Below are positions 45,249 to 54,814 of a stretch of DNA of 64,000 bases, one piece after another (positions within the stretch are counted from its first letter, which is position 1; each line of letters begins with the position of its first letter). A program made the translations under genes and the position numbers. Source of the DNA: Iphinoe sp. HA4291-MV1 (lineage in GTDB: Bacteria; Cyanobacteriota; Cyanobacteriia; Cyanobacteriales; Nostocaceae); assembly GCA_019359415.1 (NCBI GenBank), contig JAHHHH010000009.1:1-64000 (forward strand). The letters are read 5' to 3'. The notes under the pieces were generated by a model that saw only the letters and a program-made list of their open reading frames with translations, was not told where the DNA came from and ran no database searches.

Positions 45249-46760
45249 ATGAAAGAAGAGCTCAACATCCTCATTCAAGCTCAATACCCTCTAATCTACC
45301 TTGTGACCTCCGAGGAAGAGCGGGCTGAGCAAGCAATTTCTACAATCGCTCTATCGTCAAAGCCACAGCGAAGAGTGTATGTGTGGACAGTAACTCACGG
45401 CATCGTGGAGTTTGGTCAACCCCGGAACGTCACCCAACATAACACTGTTTCTCCAGAAGCGGCGATTGAATGGATCATCCGGCAGAAAGAACCAGGTATA
45501 TTTATTCTTAAAGATTTACATCCATTTATAGATGCGCCAGCGACAACAAGATCATTGCGTGATGCGATCGCTAGCTTTAAAGGATCGCAGAAGAATATTA
45601 TCCTGATGTCACCGATGCAGCAAGTTCCAATTGAATTGGAGAAGGAAGTTGTCGTTCTCGATTTTCCGCTTCCAGACATGGGAGATTTAAATAAAGTTCT
45701 ATCTAGCCATCTAGAGCAAAACCGTGGGCGACGGCTAGCAACAGAGGCACGTGAAAAGCTTTTGAGAGCTGCTTTAGGATTAACTAAAGATGAAGCTGAA
45801 AAAGTCTACCGTAAGGCACAGGTCACTACAGGGCGTCTGACGGAAGATGAAGTAGATATCGTTTTATCTGAGAAAAAGCAGCTTATTCGGCGCAATGGTA
45901 TATTAGAATACATAGAAGAAGACGCAACTATTGACGCTGTCGGTGGCTTGGAAGAGTTGAAGAAATGGTTAAAGCAACGCTCTAACGCTTTTACAGAAAG
46001 AGCGCGTGAGTATGGATTGCCTCAACCAAAAGGGATGCTTATCTTGGGAGTTCCAGGCTGTGGTAAGTCATTAATTGCCAAAACGACTTCTCGTCTGTGG
46101 GCTTTACCGCTGCTGCGACTAGATATGGGGCGAGTCTACGATGGCTCAATGGTAGGACGTTCAGAAGCAAATTTACGCAACGCCTTAAAAACAGCAGAAT
46201 CTATTTCACCAGCAATTCTATTTATCGATGAGTTAGATAAATCATTTGCTGGGAGTGCAGGCTCTGGAGATTCTGATGGTGGTACTTCCAGTCGGATATT
46301 CGGCTCTTTCCTCACCTGGATGCAAGAAAAGAAATCACCAGTGTTCGTCATGGCAACAGCTAACCGAGTTGAGCGCCTCCCGGGTGAGTTCTTGAGGAAG
46401 GGTCGCTTTGATGAGATTTTCTTTGTGGATCTACCCACTCCGGAAGAGCGCCAAGACATTTTCAAGATACACCTATCTAAACGCCGGGAAGACATCTTGC
46501 GATTTGACCTAGAACAGCTATCTAAGGTGTCTGACGGCTTTTCTGGGGCAGAAATTGAACAAGCGATTGTTGCGGCAATGTACGAAGCTTTTGCCCAAGA
46601 GCGTGAGTTCACCCAATTAGATATTATTGCTGCACTGAGGGCAACTCTGCCGCTGTCTCGTACGATGCAAGAACAGGTCACAGCTCTGAGAGACTGGGCT
46701 AGACAGCGAGCACGACCAGCCGCAGCCTCCGTTGCTGAATATCAGCGAATGGAGTTTTAA
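45249..46760 (+). CDS. ycf46: AAA+ ATPase Ycf46
   Basis: 503 aa, matching Ycf46. An N-terminal non-catalytic domain (LIQAQYPLIYLVTSEEERAE, IFILKDLHPFI) precedes the AAA+ core: GVPGCGKSLIAKTTS (Walker A), AILFIDELDKSFAG (Walker B), VMATANRVERLPGEFLRKGR (sensor and arginine finger), then FSGAEIEQAIVAAMYEAF. Ycf46 is conserved in cyanobacteria and red-lineage plastids; the Synechocystis homologue has been linked to CO2 or light acclimation, but its substrate is not established. The next gene is ycf35. Confidence 0.92.
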   Translation: MKEELNILIQAQYPLIYLVTSEEERAEQAISTIALSSKPQRRVYVWTVTHGIVEFGQPRNVTQHNTVSPEAAIEWIIRQKEPGIFILKDLHPFIDAPATTRSLRDAIASFKGSQKNIILMSPMQQVPIELEKEVVVLDFPLPDMGDLNKVLSSHLEQNRGRRLATEAREKLLRAALGLTKDEAEKVYRKAQVTTGRLTEDEVDIVLSEKKQLIRRNGILEYIEEDATIDAVGGLEELKKWLKQRSNAFTERAREYGLPQPKGMLILGVPGCGKSLIAKTTSRLWALPLLRLDMGRVYDGSMVGRSEANLRNALKTAESISPAILFIDELDKSFAGSAGSGDSDGGTSSRIFGSFLTWMQEKKSPVFVMATANRVERLPGEFLRKGRFDEIFFVDLPTPEERQDIFKIHLSKRREDILRFDLEQLSKVSDGFSGAEIEQAIVAAMYEAFAQEREFTQLDIIAALRATLPLSRTMQEQVTALRDWARQRARPAAASVAEYQRMEF

Positions 46761-46899
46761 AAGCTTTCTCCTGCAATCACAGGGGGAAAGGCTAGCGCAA
46801 AAGCTAGCAGTGATGAAAAAAACCGCGTCTAAGTAAACGCGGCTTCGCTTAAAACAAACCGTTGTCTTTTTCTCTACTTTCTCATTGGAGGAAACCCAA

Positions 46900-47250
46900 A
46901 TGTCTCACTTTAGCACTCTGCGTACCAAAATCACCGATGCAGAAATCCTCAAGTCTTCCCTGCGCGATCTAGGCATCTCTGTGAAGACCGAAGCTGATGT
47001 TCGTGGCTATAACGGTCAACGTGTTCGTTCCGACATCGTTGCAGTTTTGGAAGGCGAGTATGACCTCGGTTGGTCTCGCAACAGCGACGGTTCCTTTGAC
47101 CTAATCGCAGACCTGTGGGGTGTTGCTAAGAAGCACAACCAAACTGAGCTGATCAACTCCATTAACCAGAAGTATGCCGTTAACAAGACCCTAGCAGAAG
47201 TGAAGCAACGCGGTCTGCAAAATGCCAACGTTAAGTTGGTATTGCAATAG
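46900..47250 (+). CDS. ycf35: Ycf35 (DUF1257) protein
   Basis: 116 aa from ATG 46900, preceded by TTGGAGGAAACC. It has the family wording: SHFSTLRTKITDAEILKSSL, LGISVKTEADVRGYNGQRVR, YDLGWSRNSDGSFDLIADLW. Ycf35 is conserved in cyanobacteria and red algal plastids, with unknown function. Hairpins between ycf46 and ycf35 (GCTAGCGCAAAAGCTAGC near 46790 and CCGCGT/ACGCGG near 46825-46845) may modulate its expression. Confidence 0.9.
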   Translation: MSHFSTLRTKITDAEILKSSLRDLGISVKTEADVRGYNGQRVRSDIVAVLEGEYDLGWSRNSDGSFDLIADLWGVAKKHNQTELINSINQKYAVNKTLAEVKQRGLQNANVKLVLQ

Positions 47251-47311
47251 AAATTTCTTTGCGCGTTCCCAAAGCTGCACGGGTTAGCCAGGTTCATAGC
47301 GGTTAGCCCGC

Positions 47312-47359
47312 TTTTTTTTCCGGACTGGAATTATTCCAGTCCGTTAATCTTTTTAATCT
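47312..47359 (+). terminator. Terminator after ycf35
   Basis: A T8 run (47312-47319) is followed by the palindrome CGGACTGGAAT / ATTCCAGTCCG (47321-47343, one-base centre) and a second T-rich stretch. It could terminate from both directions, serving ycf35 and the convergent MerR gene. Confidence 0.65.
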
Positions 47360-47446
47360 TTTATGAATCTACCATAACAGGAATTCATTTTTTTCAACAA
47401 ACCTTAGAAACCCAATTTTTTTCAGGAACCGGGTTTCTCTGTGAGA

Positions 47447-48259
47447 TTAAGCTTGAGCTATGGGAAACTGCACCTCTGTTACGTATGACTCGTTGTCCTG
47501 TTCGTGTCCCCCAACGATATAAACCTCGCGGTTGGAACCAATAATTTTGTAGCCATTTGTTTCAATCCAAGCAGGTAAGGCAGCATACGCTTGGTTAATG
47601 CTACTGTAACTGCCATTATGAACGACAGTTGCCATCTTTTCTACAACTGGTAATTCGTAAACCTTCAGGCGTTCAGTACTAGGTATTTCACCCTCAAATG
47701 AGATGACAGCTTCTCCATCTACATCAGATTCTTTGTACACAGGGTCATGCCATATCGCGCCCCAGTAATCACCCTCTTTAACTTTGTGTTGCTTGAAATA
47801 CTCCAACAACTCAGAGTATAACCGTCCTATACTAGCGTAATTTGGCAATATTTCTCGTATTGATGCAACTTTGATTGGCTCTACTGTTTTGAGTACAACT
47901 TCATAATTAGGCATAGTATCCTCCTGTTCAATCTGTTTGAGTCTTGCTTCCACACGTAATAGCCGCGTCTGTTCTTCCTCAACTAACCGCTGAAGTTCCG
48001 CTTGCTTGAGTCGCAGCATTCCGCGAATTTCTGCTGATGACAAATTCTCGTTTAACAACTTGGCAATCTGCTCTAGAGAAAAACCCAAGTCTTTGAACGC
48101 CAAAATACGATTGAGTCGAGGTAACTGGTCAGCCAAATAGTACCGATATCCAGTAAAGTGGTCTACATGAGATGGTTTAAGCAGTCCCAGTTGGTCGTAA
48201 AGGCGCAGTGCTTTGACTGTCACATGACTGAGTTTGGAAAAGTCACCGATTTTCAGCAT
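47447..48259 (-). CDS. MerR-family regulator with GyrI-like effector domain
   Basis: 270 aa from ATG 48259 (GAGGTGAAAAG upstream). The N-terminal winged helix reads LKIGDFSKLSHVTVKALRLY DQLGLLKPSHVDHFTGYRYY in two parts, the MerR signature. A dimerisation helix follows (LRLKQAELQRLVEEEQTRLL), and a C-terminal effector-binding domain of the BmrR/GyrI type (EVVLKTVEPIKVASIREILP, GAIWHDPVYKESDVDGEAVI, YVTEVQFPI). It probably activates a drug or stress response on ligand binding. The neighbouring VOC gene fragment, 20 bp upstream on the same strand, may have been its former partner. Confidence 0.88.
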   Translation of the reverse strand: MLKIGDFSKLSHVTVKALRLYDQLGLLKPSHVDHFTGYRYYLADQLPRLNRILAFKDLGFSLEQIAKLLNENLSSAEIRGMLRLKQAELQRLVEEEQTRLLRVEARLKQIEQEDTMPNYEVVLKTVEPIKVASIREILPNYASIGRLYSELLEYFKQHKVKEGDYWGAIWHDPVYKESDVDGEAVISFEGEIPSTERLKVYELPVVEKMATVVHNGSYSSINQAYAALPAWIETNGYKIIGSNREVYIVGGHEQDNESYVTEVQFPIAQA

Positions 48260-48278
48260 CTTTTCACCTCTTGTCTCA

Positions 48279-48506
48279 CTACAACTGGGGAGGCCAATTG
48301 GCAATATGTGTTAGTTCCAGCTTGATGCCATCTGGATCTAAAAAGTACAAAGCATAGTAACCAGGCAAATAATCGTATTCAGCGGGAGGATCGAGAATTT
48401 CTACCCTTTGTTCCAACAGATGGCGAATTAATAGGGGGTCATACCCATCAGTCATATGAGTCTTGATAAGAGTGCGTTTTAACGTACTTAGGCTATTAGC
48501 CCGCAA
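48279..48506 (-). pseudogene. Glyoxalase/VOC protein fragment lacking its N-terminus
   Basis: The frame reads VEILDPPAEYDYLPGYYALY FLDPDGIKLELTHIANWP in two parts, the C-terminal strand-helix of a VOC-superfamily protein with the metal-binding Glu in KLELTH. The usual 120-140 aa domain is missing its first 80 residues or so. The sequence upstream of about 48440 does not look like VOC. It ends 20 bp before the MerR gene start. Confidence 0.7.
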
Positions 48507-48612
48507 TTTATTGCAGGGTGGGAAAGCAACGCAAAACCTATGCTTTGAGGGTGAGGGGTTTAACCCTTCGTGAATTGACCAACAACATCATATATTCGCC
48601 CATTCAAAAGAA

Positions 48613-49083
48613 GTGGCTTATCTGCACCTACCTTTATTTACTGACGAACTGGGGATGGAGCAAATGAAAGAGAAAACACTCCTGCAACTCTATTCGCTGG
48701 CGCTGGAATTATATCAGCAGCAAATTAAAGCAGTGATGAGCGCTATAGCGGCGGCGAAGAGTTCTATTTTGCTGCATTGTACAGGTGGCAAAGATAGAAC
48801 TGGTTTGATGACAGCTTTGTTACTGGCTCTAGCTAATGTCCCAGCAGCTACAATCGCTCTTGACTATGCCATGAGCGCAGATTACCTCACTCCCTTATAT
48901 GCACTACAGCTAGAAACAGCCAGACAGTTAGGTTACGCTCACATTTTTGAGTCTCCGGCTGAGACAATGCTCGAGACACTCAAGTATTTGGAACAACAGT
49001 ATGGTGAGGTTGTTGGTTATTTACAAGCAATTGGGATGACTACTGAGCAAATCAATCGTTTACGTGAGATGCTGGTTGATTAA
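48613..49083 (+). pseudogene. Tyrosine phosphatase, N-terminally truncated
   Basis: 156 aa. The P-loop LLHCTGGKDRTGLMTALLLA (HCx2GKDRTG) identifies a bacterial tyrosine/serine phosphatase of the Y_phosphatase3 type, normally about 250 aa. The N-terminal third (the RDLGG and DLR regions) is absent; the frame begins in unrelated-looking sequence with a GTG at 48613. The C-terminal helices (EQQYGEVVGYLQAIGMTTEQ) are intact. It faces the truncated VOC gene, so one deletion may have removed both 5' ends. Activity is doubtful, since only the active-site half remains. It lies 17 bp before thrB. Confidence 0.72.
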
Positions 49084-49100
49084 TTAGTTTTTATTTACAA

Positions 49101-50081
49101 ATGTCTGTTATTTCTTCTGTATCTATTACTGTTCCTGCCACTACTGCTAATTTAGGATCAGGTTTTGATTGTATTGGTGCGGCTCTAACGCTTTACAACG
49201 AGTTTAAGTTCACTCGCCTAGAACAGGGTGAGGTGAAAATTACTGTCACGGGTGCGGAGGCTGAACGAGTTGTCACTGATGAAAGTAATTTGCTCTATCA
49301 AGCGTTTGTAAAGTTTTATCAACACATAGAACAGACATCACCACCTGTACAAATCGATATTCATCTTGGTGTTCCACTAGCGCGGGGTTTGGGGAGTTCA
49401 GCAACAGCAATAGTTGGCGGGTTGTTTGGTGCTAATTTGTTAGAGGGGGAGGCATTGAGCCAGTTGCAAGTGATGGAGTTGGCGATCGCTCTGGAAGGAC
49501 ACCCAGATAATGTGGTACCAGCTCTTTTGGGAGGATGTCGGTTGGCGGCGACGGGGGTGGAAAATGAACCACCAAAGCTCCAAGAGTTGAGAAAGTGGGA
49601 AATTTGTGATATTCCTTGGTGTCAGCAGATTGTGCCGGTAGTAGCAATTCCAGATTTTGAGCTTTCAACGAAGGAGGCGCGGCAAGTTTTGCCTACTGAG
49701 GTGAGCCGTGCAGATGCGATTTTTAATGCGGCGCATCTGGGGTTATTGTTGCGTGGTTTGGAAACTGGGAGAGGTGATTGGTTGAAGGCTGCTTTGCAAG
49801 ATAGGTTGCATCAGCCTTATCGAAAAGCATTGATTCGAGGTTATGATGTGGTGCATTCTGCTGCTGTTGAGGCTGGTGCTTATGGGATGGTGATTAGTGG
49901 TGCTGGTCCAACGCTGTTGGCTTTAACGGATAATGATCATTCTGAAGCTGTGGCGAGAGCGATGACAGCAGCTTGGATGGAGGAGGGCATAAAAGCAGAA
50001 GTGCGATCGCTCTGTGTTGATACTCAAGGAGCAAAATCAATTGGGTGTGGCTCTTTTAGAAAGACGAAGAATGAGATTTAG
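49101..50081 (+). CDS. thrB: Homoserine kinase
   Basis: 326 aa GHMP kinase. Signatures: VPATTANLGSGFDCIGAAL, the ATP-binding VPLARGLGSSATAIVGGL, and VISGAGPTLLALTDNDH. It phosphorylates homoserine on the way to threonine. The C-terminus is slightly longer than usual (VDTQGAKSIGCGSFRKTK). It closely follows the phosphatase remnant, so its promoter may be in that sequence. Confidence 0.95.
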   Translation: MSVISSVSITVPATTANLGSGFDCIGAALTLYNEFKFTRLEQGEVKITVTGAEAERVVTDESNLLYQAFVKFYQHIEQTSPPVQIDIHLGVPLARGLGSSATAIVGGLFGANLLEGEALSQLQVMELAIALEGHPDNVVPALLGGCRLAATGVENEPPKLQELRKWEICDIPWCQQIVPVVAIPDFELSTKEARQVLPTEVSRADAIFNAAHLGLLLRGLETGRGDWLKAALQDRLHQPYRKALIRGYDVVHSAAVEAGAYGMVISGAGPTLLALTDNDHSEAVARAMTAAWMEEGIKAEVRSLCVDTQGAKSIGCGSFRKTKNEI

Positions 50082-50429
50082 ACAGGTATTGCAAGCGCCG
50101 GACTATTAGTAGAACAACGAGCTTGCACACGTTTCATCAAAGGAATACCATCTTTATACAAGCAAGCGTGATTGCGTTTATGCTCTTGCTTTAAATAAAA
50201 GCGCCAATACTGCTCCCAATCACCACGCTCCGTAAAGGGAGCGAAGAGGTAAAACAGCCTCAGCACCTTTGAGACTCCATCTAGCCCCGATAATGTCCAT
50301 TGGGAAGTTCTCAATGCAATCTTCTATGTCCTGGTAGAAGGAGTTCAATGGCGAGCTAACCCTTGTGACTTTCCCCTCTGAACGGTTACCATAATTTATA
50401 CTCTTCAAGTTAGATAATCGGACTTTCAA
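50078..50429 (-). pseudogene. ISKra4-like transposase C-terminal remnant
   Basis: Two overlapping minus-strand frames together give the end of an ISKra4-type transposase: CIENFPMDIIGARWSLKGAE, AVLPLRSL, then after a frameshift near 50230 ERGDWEQYWRFYLKQEHKRN HA in two parts. The catalytic body is missing. The rest of the gap to 50600 is A/T-rich and shows nothing else. Confidence 0.65.
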
Positions 50430-50600
50430 TACAAGTATTAATAATAACTTTTATCTGAAAATTATCAATATCAAACACTAACTTAAGAAGGAAACAAGCA
50501 TTCAATAATTTTTAATCTCTAATTTAGAATTATTCTCTTGGTAGATGTATATTTTGGGTAAAATGTGCTAAATAGTTAGCCATGATTAAATCCAAGTATT

Positions 50601-51416
50601 ATGACACGGCAACTAATACATAACCCTTCTTTGTGGATTGAAAGACTAGCTAGATTTGGTTACATATCTAAAGGAGTCGTTTACAGTATTGTTGGACTAT
50701 TGGCAGCGCAGGCGGCGTTTGGCAGTGGTGGTAGAACGACTGATACTGAAGGCGCTCTCCAGGAAATTGTCAATCAGCCATTTGGAGAGTTTCTGTTAGC
50801 TTTAGTGGCAATTGGGTTAATTGGATATGTTATTTTTCGTTTTACACAGGCAATAAAAGACCCAGAAAATAAAGGCACAGATGCTAAAGGATTAGCACAG
50901 CGAGTTGGTTATGCAATCAATGGTTTGATATATGCTGGTTTAGCTTTGAGTGCTGTGCAGATTATTCTTGGTTCAGATAGTGGTGGTAACAGTAACTCCA
51001 AACAAGATTGGACAGCTAGATTACTTTCTCAGCCCTTTGGTCAATGGTTAGTTGGGGCTGCGGGAGCGTTTGTTATTGGTTTGGGTTTCTATGAGTTTTA
51101 TCAAGCTTTTAGTAGTAAGTTTCAAAGAAAATTAAATTTGAATGCATTGGACGATTCAGAACGCAAATTGGTAATGGGTATTTCCAGATTTGGTTTGGTA
51201 GCGCGAGGGATAGTCTTCTGTATTACTGGCTGGTTTTTGATTCAAGCAGCAACTCAGTCTGATGCCAGTCAAGTGGGAGGTTTAGGTGAAGTGTTACAGA
51301 CGCTAGCACAACAACCTTATGGTCCTTGGCTTTTGGGTATTGTGGCGCTAGGTTTAGTTGCGTATGGTGTTTACATGGTGATCCAAGCGCGGTATCGTCA
51401 AGTAGTTACACGTTGA
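50601..51416 (+). CDS. DUF1206 membrane protein
   Basis: 271 aa with six membrane helices arranged as three tandem two-helix repeats: IERLARFGYISKGVVYSIVG, AQRVGYAINGLIYAGLALSA, GISRFGLVARGIVFCITGWF each begin a unit, and QPFGEFLLALVAIGL, QPFGQWLVGAAGAF, QPYGPWLLGIVALGL each open the second helix. This is the DUF1206 pattern. Function unknown. The GHL10 gene starts 7 bp after the stop, so they form an operon. Confidence 0.87.
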   Translation: MTRQLIHNPSLWIERLARFGYISKGVVYSIVGLLAAQAAFGSGGRTTDTEGALQEIVNQPFGEFLLALVAIGLIGYVIFRFTQAIKDPENKGTDAKGLAQRVGYAINGLIYAGLALSAVQIILGSDSGGNSNSKQDWTARLLSQPFGQWLVGAAGAFVIGLGFYEFYQAFSSKFQRKLNLNALDDSERKLVMGISRFGLVARGIVFCITGWFLIQAATQSDASQVGGLGEVLQTLAQQPYGPWLLGIVALGLVAYGVYMVIQARYRQVVTR

Positions 51417-51423
51417 AAGGTGC

Positions 51424-52521
51424 ATGGCAAGAGTAGAAACACGCGGCGTCTGGCTAACTACAACAGATAGCAAGGTTTTCCACTCCCGGCAAAACATTGC
51501 AGAAGCGATGAACTTTCTTGCCGAGACAGGATTTAATGTGGTCTTCCCTGTTGTCTGGAACAAGGGGGCGACAATGTATCCTAGTCAATTAATGCGGCAA
51601 ACCTTTGATATACAAATCAACCCACAGTTTGTAGGACGCGATCCCTTGGCGGAAGTCGTTACAGAAGCGCGGCGGGTTGGGTTAAAAGTCATTCCTTGGT
51701 TTGAATACGGATTCGCCAGTTCCTACAATTTGAATGGTGGACAGCTGCTGGCAAAAAAACCTGAATGGGCTGCCCGTGACAGTGAGGGCAACTTGCTGAA
51801 AAAAAACGGCTTTGAGTGGCTGAATGCTCTTGATCCAGAAGTTCAAAGTTTCATGTTAAATCTAATATTGGAAGTTGTAAAAAATTATGATGTAGATGGC
51901 ATTCAAGGTGATGACCGACTGCCTGCATTGCCTAGCGAAGGTGGGTATGACAGAGGAACTGTGGAACGCTATCGTCAACAATTTGGTGAAAACCCGTCCA
52001 AAAACTTCAAGGATGGGAGATGGTTGCAGTGGCGTGCTGATATTCTCACTGAATTTCTTGCTCGCCTTTATCAAGCAGTCAAAGCAATTAATTCCAACCT
52101 GCTAATATCAATAACTCCGAATATCCACGACTGGGCATATAAAGAATACCTGCAAGACTCGCCCACTTGGCTGAAACGAGGGCTTGTAGATATTATCCAT
52201 CCCCAAATCTATCGTCGTGATTTATTCACTTACAAAGGTATTATTGATAGGCTGGTAAATGAGCAATTTACTGCTACGCTATCGAAGTTAGCACCAGGAA
52301 TTCTGATAAAGGTTGGTTCTTACCAAATAAGTTCAGAATACCTGTTGCAAGCTATTGAGTATAACCGCGCTTATGGCATTTCTGGGGAAGTTTTCTTTTT
52401 CTACGAAGGTTTACGAGAAGAAAATAACGCCTTAGCTAAGGTGTTGCGAAAAGGTCCCTATGTCCAGGTGGGTGCATTTCCTACTTTATCAGATTTAAAT
52501 CAAGGTAGAGTGAGTAAGTAA
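51424..52521 (+). CDS. Glycoside hydrolase-like (GHL10/DUF187) protein
   Basis: 365 aa TIM-barrel. Family stretches: ETRGVWLTTTDSKVFHSR, FNVVFPVVWNKGATMYPSQL, RRVGLKVIPWFEYGFASSYN, VKNYDVDGIQGDDRLPALPS (conserved acidic residues) and ISITPNIHDWAYKEYLQDSP. There is no signal peptide, unlike many GHL10 proteins. It is likely to act on a glycan or the cell envelope, but substrate is unknown. AAAGG before the ATG and 7-bp spacing from DUF1206 indicate co-transcription. Confidence 0.87.
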   Translation: MARVETRGVWLTTTDSKVFHSRQNIAEAMNFLAETGFNVVFPVVWNKGATMYPSQLMRQTFDIQINPQFVGRDPLAEVVTEARRVGLKVIPWFEYGFASSYNLNGGQLLAKKPEWAARDSEGNLLKKNGFEWLNALDPEVQSFMLNLILEVVKNYDVDGIQGDDRLPALPSEGGYDRGTVERYRQQFGENPSKNFKDGRWLQWRADILTEFLARLYQAVKAINSNLLISITPNIHDWAYKEYLQDSPTWLKRGLVDIIHPQIYRRDLFTYKGIIDRLVNEQFTATLSKLAPGILIKVGSYQISSEYLLQAIEYNRAYGISGEVFFFYEGLREENNALAKVLRKGPYVQVGAFPTLSDLNQGRVSK

Positions 52522-52589
52522 GAAAGCATCATCTTCTACTTGGCAGCAATTCCTGAGGTTTTTGAAAAATCTTGTTTAGGGAGGAATGC

Positions 52590-53045
52590 GTGGAATATCA
52601 ATTGCAGGTGGAAAAGGTCATTGAGACTCTCAAAAAAGATTTGCCAACACTTTTTGAAAAGGATATTTCCTACGACATTTACACACACGACATCTATTTT
52701 CAAGATCCAGTCAATAAATTTAAAGGAAAATTGAACTATCGCATTATCTTTTGGACTTTGCGATTTCACGCTCAACTATTTTTTACGAAAATCTACTTTG
52801 ACTTACATGACGTCTATCAGTCAGCCGAAGACACGATTTTGGCTAAGTGGACAGTTCGTGGTGTTTTGCGTGTTCCTTGGAAAGCTGGAGTGTTTTTCAA
52901 CGGCTACTCAACTTACAAACTCAATAAAGAAGGTTTAATTTACGAGCATATCGACACTTGGGATCGCAAACCTGGGGAGATTTTGCAGCAGTTCTTCCGT
53001 AAGGGAGAAGACATGAGCAATTCAAAATTCACGCATTCAAAATAA
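52590..53045 (+). CDS. DUF2358 protein
   Basis: 151 aa. GTG at 52590 is chosen because GGAGG lies 5 nt upstream. It has the SnoaL/NTF2-like pattern of DUF2358: DLPTLFEKDISYDIYTHDIY, FQDPVNKFKGKLNYRIIFWT, LAKWTVRGVLRVPWKAGVFF and LIYEHIDTWDRKP. These are conserved in cyanobacteria and chloroplasts, with no established function. The C-terminus beyond RKGED is not conserved-looking. Confidence 0.85.
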   Translation: MEYQLQVEKVIETLKKDLPTLFEKDISYDIYTHDIYFQDPVNKFKGKLNYRIIFWTLRFHAQLFFTKIYFDLHDVYQSAEDTILAKWTVRGVLRVPWKAGVFFNGYSTYKLNKEGLIYEHIDTWDRKPGEILQQFFRKGEDMSNSKFTHSK

Positions 53046-53293
53046 TTAGACGAAGTATAGCAATCCTAAATCGTTCGTACACAACAAGATTCCCGACAAC
53101 TCTTACGAAGTCGGGAAGGGTGAACATGCGCAATTTATACGCTTTGCGCAGGCTACGCCTACACAAATCAAATAGAATTGCTATAGCTGAAGTTACTCTC
53201 GTTAAAGTTATTGACATTGAGAGAGTTTTGCCGAGTGAATTCTGCCTCGTGAAAAACTTTTTTGAGAGGTGGGTGCATTTCCGCCATCGTGTA

Positions 53294-54730
53294 CTAGTCA
53301 ACTGGTTCAGACTCCGGTTGTCGCACCACCAACTCAGACATAAATTCAGGTAAAAATGGTTGTTCTCCACTCTTTGTTACAGCTGGTTGTAACGGTGGTG
53401 TCTCGGTTTGGGAGTCAGATGGAGGAAGCCAGTTGATGAATGGCAATGGTAGCAGTGTGCTGAGGTTAGTGATAATGACCAACAACCACAAAGCATTAAA
53501 GTTATTTTCGGTAATGCCTAACAAATACGTCAATCCTGCGCCCAATTCGTGGGACAAAAGTCCAGCTAAGTTGGTGGCTGACATTAACAGAGCAAATAAT
53601 GTTGCTTCTACCCCTTTTGGGCAAAGTCTTGCGGATAATACCAAAACCGGCATATAGGCAATCTGCCCCATCACGGTCAGAATGAGACTATCACTGAGAC
53701 TGAACCAGCGGTCATCTATACCCAAAGTACGATTAGTATGAGTGACCAACAGCAGCATAGTCATTCCTAGTACTGCTGAAAGGACAGCACTCCAAGCAAA
53801 AATGACGCGAAAGGGAACGGTTTTAAGAAAGCGTTGAAAAATCCAAACACCGACTACGGAAGCAGTGCTTGTCACCAAGCGTACCCGTCCCAAAAATTCT
53901 GGTTCAAAGTGCAGTTCGTTGGTTGTGAAGAAGAAAAAAGCTGATTCAGCCGTTGGCGTGGCTTGCCAAAAGCAGAGAAACGCTGCTGGTAACCAAATGG
54001 CTTTTTGAGTAACGGCTACCCGTAGTTGTTGCAGTTGATGCCTAATTGACAGGAGATTTGAATGATCATCCTCCCTGGCGTCTTTGCTCACAGGTGACTC
54101 AGCAATCAACCAAGCCACAGCAGACACCAGAAGTGGGAATGAAGCGGTAATCCAAAAGATAGTGCGGGTAGTGAAATGCTCTAAGAGCATACCGCTGAAG
54201 TAAGCTGTTATCAACCCTCCTACAGCGGAAGTACCCCAACAGAGGGATTGGAGAGAACCTGCTTGTGCTTGTGACTCGGCTCTTACCCTTTCGACAACCA
54301 GTGAGTCAACAATGACATCACTAACGGCGACAGAGAGAGAAGTAAATGCGATCGCTATTGTAGCTGCTATGGGTGTGTGAACTATTGTTGCGAGACTCAC
54401 CCAAGAAATCGCTCCCAGTATCCCAGACAAAACTAGATATGGACGCCGTCGGTAGCCGAATATGGGCAAGCCATCAGAGAGAAAACCAAACAGGGGCTTG
54501 ATTGTCCAAGGTAGAACAACTATGCCAAATAAAGCTGAAACTTGAGCCGGAGAGAGCAATAGTTCATCTTTCAAGAAAAAGCTGACAGCAAGACGCGCCA
54601 ATCCCAAGATGCCTTGAACAAAGTAAACGCTCAGAATTGCCAGTAACTCAGCAGTGGGTTCATTACCAAAAAAAATCTTTTCCCTTACCGAGTCTTTGAT
54701 CTTGGACAAGCCAGAGGAGGAAACCAGCAT
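53294..54730 (-). CDS. Folate-biopterin transporter (BT1/FBT) family MFS protein
   Basis: 478 aa, 12 membrane helices. Signatures: YFVQGILGLARLAVSFFLKD, LFGIVVLPWTIKPLFGFLSD (conserved early motif), FGYRRRPYLVLSGILGAISW and VSDVIVDSLVVERVRAES. The BT1/FBT group includes the Synechocystis and plant plastid folate transporters, so transport of folates or pterins is likely. The C-terminal 45 residues are Pro/Gln/Glu-rich and soluble. Its 3' end runs into repeat-derived sequence. Confidence 0.9.
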   Translation of the reverse strand: MLVSSSGLSKIKDSVREKIFFGNEPTAELLAILSVYFVQGILGLARLAVSFFLKDELLLSPAQVSALFGIVVLPWTIKPLFGFLSDGLPIFGYRRRPYLVLSGILGAISWVSLATIVHTPIAATIAIAFTSLSVAVSDVIVDSLVVERVRAESQAQAGSLQSLCWGTSAVGGLITAYFSGMLLEHFTTRTIFWITASFPLLVSAVAWLIAESPVSKDAREDDHSNLLSIRHQLQQLRVAVTQKAIWLPAAFLCFWQATPTAESAFFFFTTNELHFEPEFLGRVRLVTSTASVVGVWIFQRFLKTVPFRVIFAWSAVLSAVLGMTMLLLVTHTNRTLGIDDRWFSLSDSLILTVMGQIAYMPVLVLSARLCPKGVEATLFALLMSATNLAGLLSHELGAGLTYLLGITENNFNALWLLVIITNLSTLLPLPFINWLPPSDSQTETPPLQPAVTKSGEQPFLPEFMSELVVRQPESEPVD

Positions 54731-54814
54731 TAATAAATAATCTTTAAGATTTCTCTACTTTTATATATCATATCGATTTTTTCGTAGTGGGAGTGTAGGG
54801 AGCATCTCACTCGC

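Noticed and set aside
46136-46681. 181-codon frame antisense to ycf46
   Set aside because: Shadow of the conserved ycf46 coding frame; Ser/Arg-rich composition typical of antisense readings.
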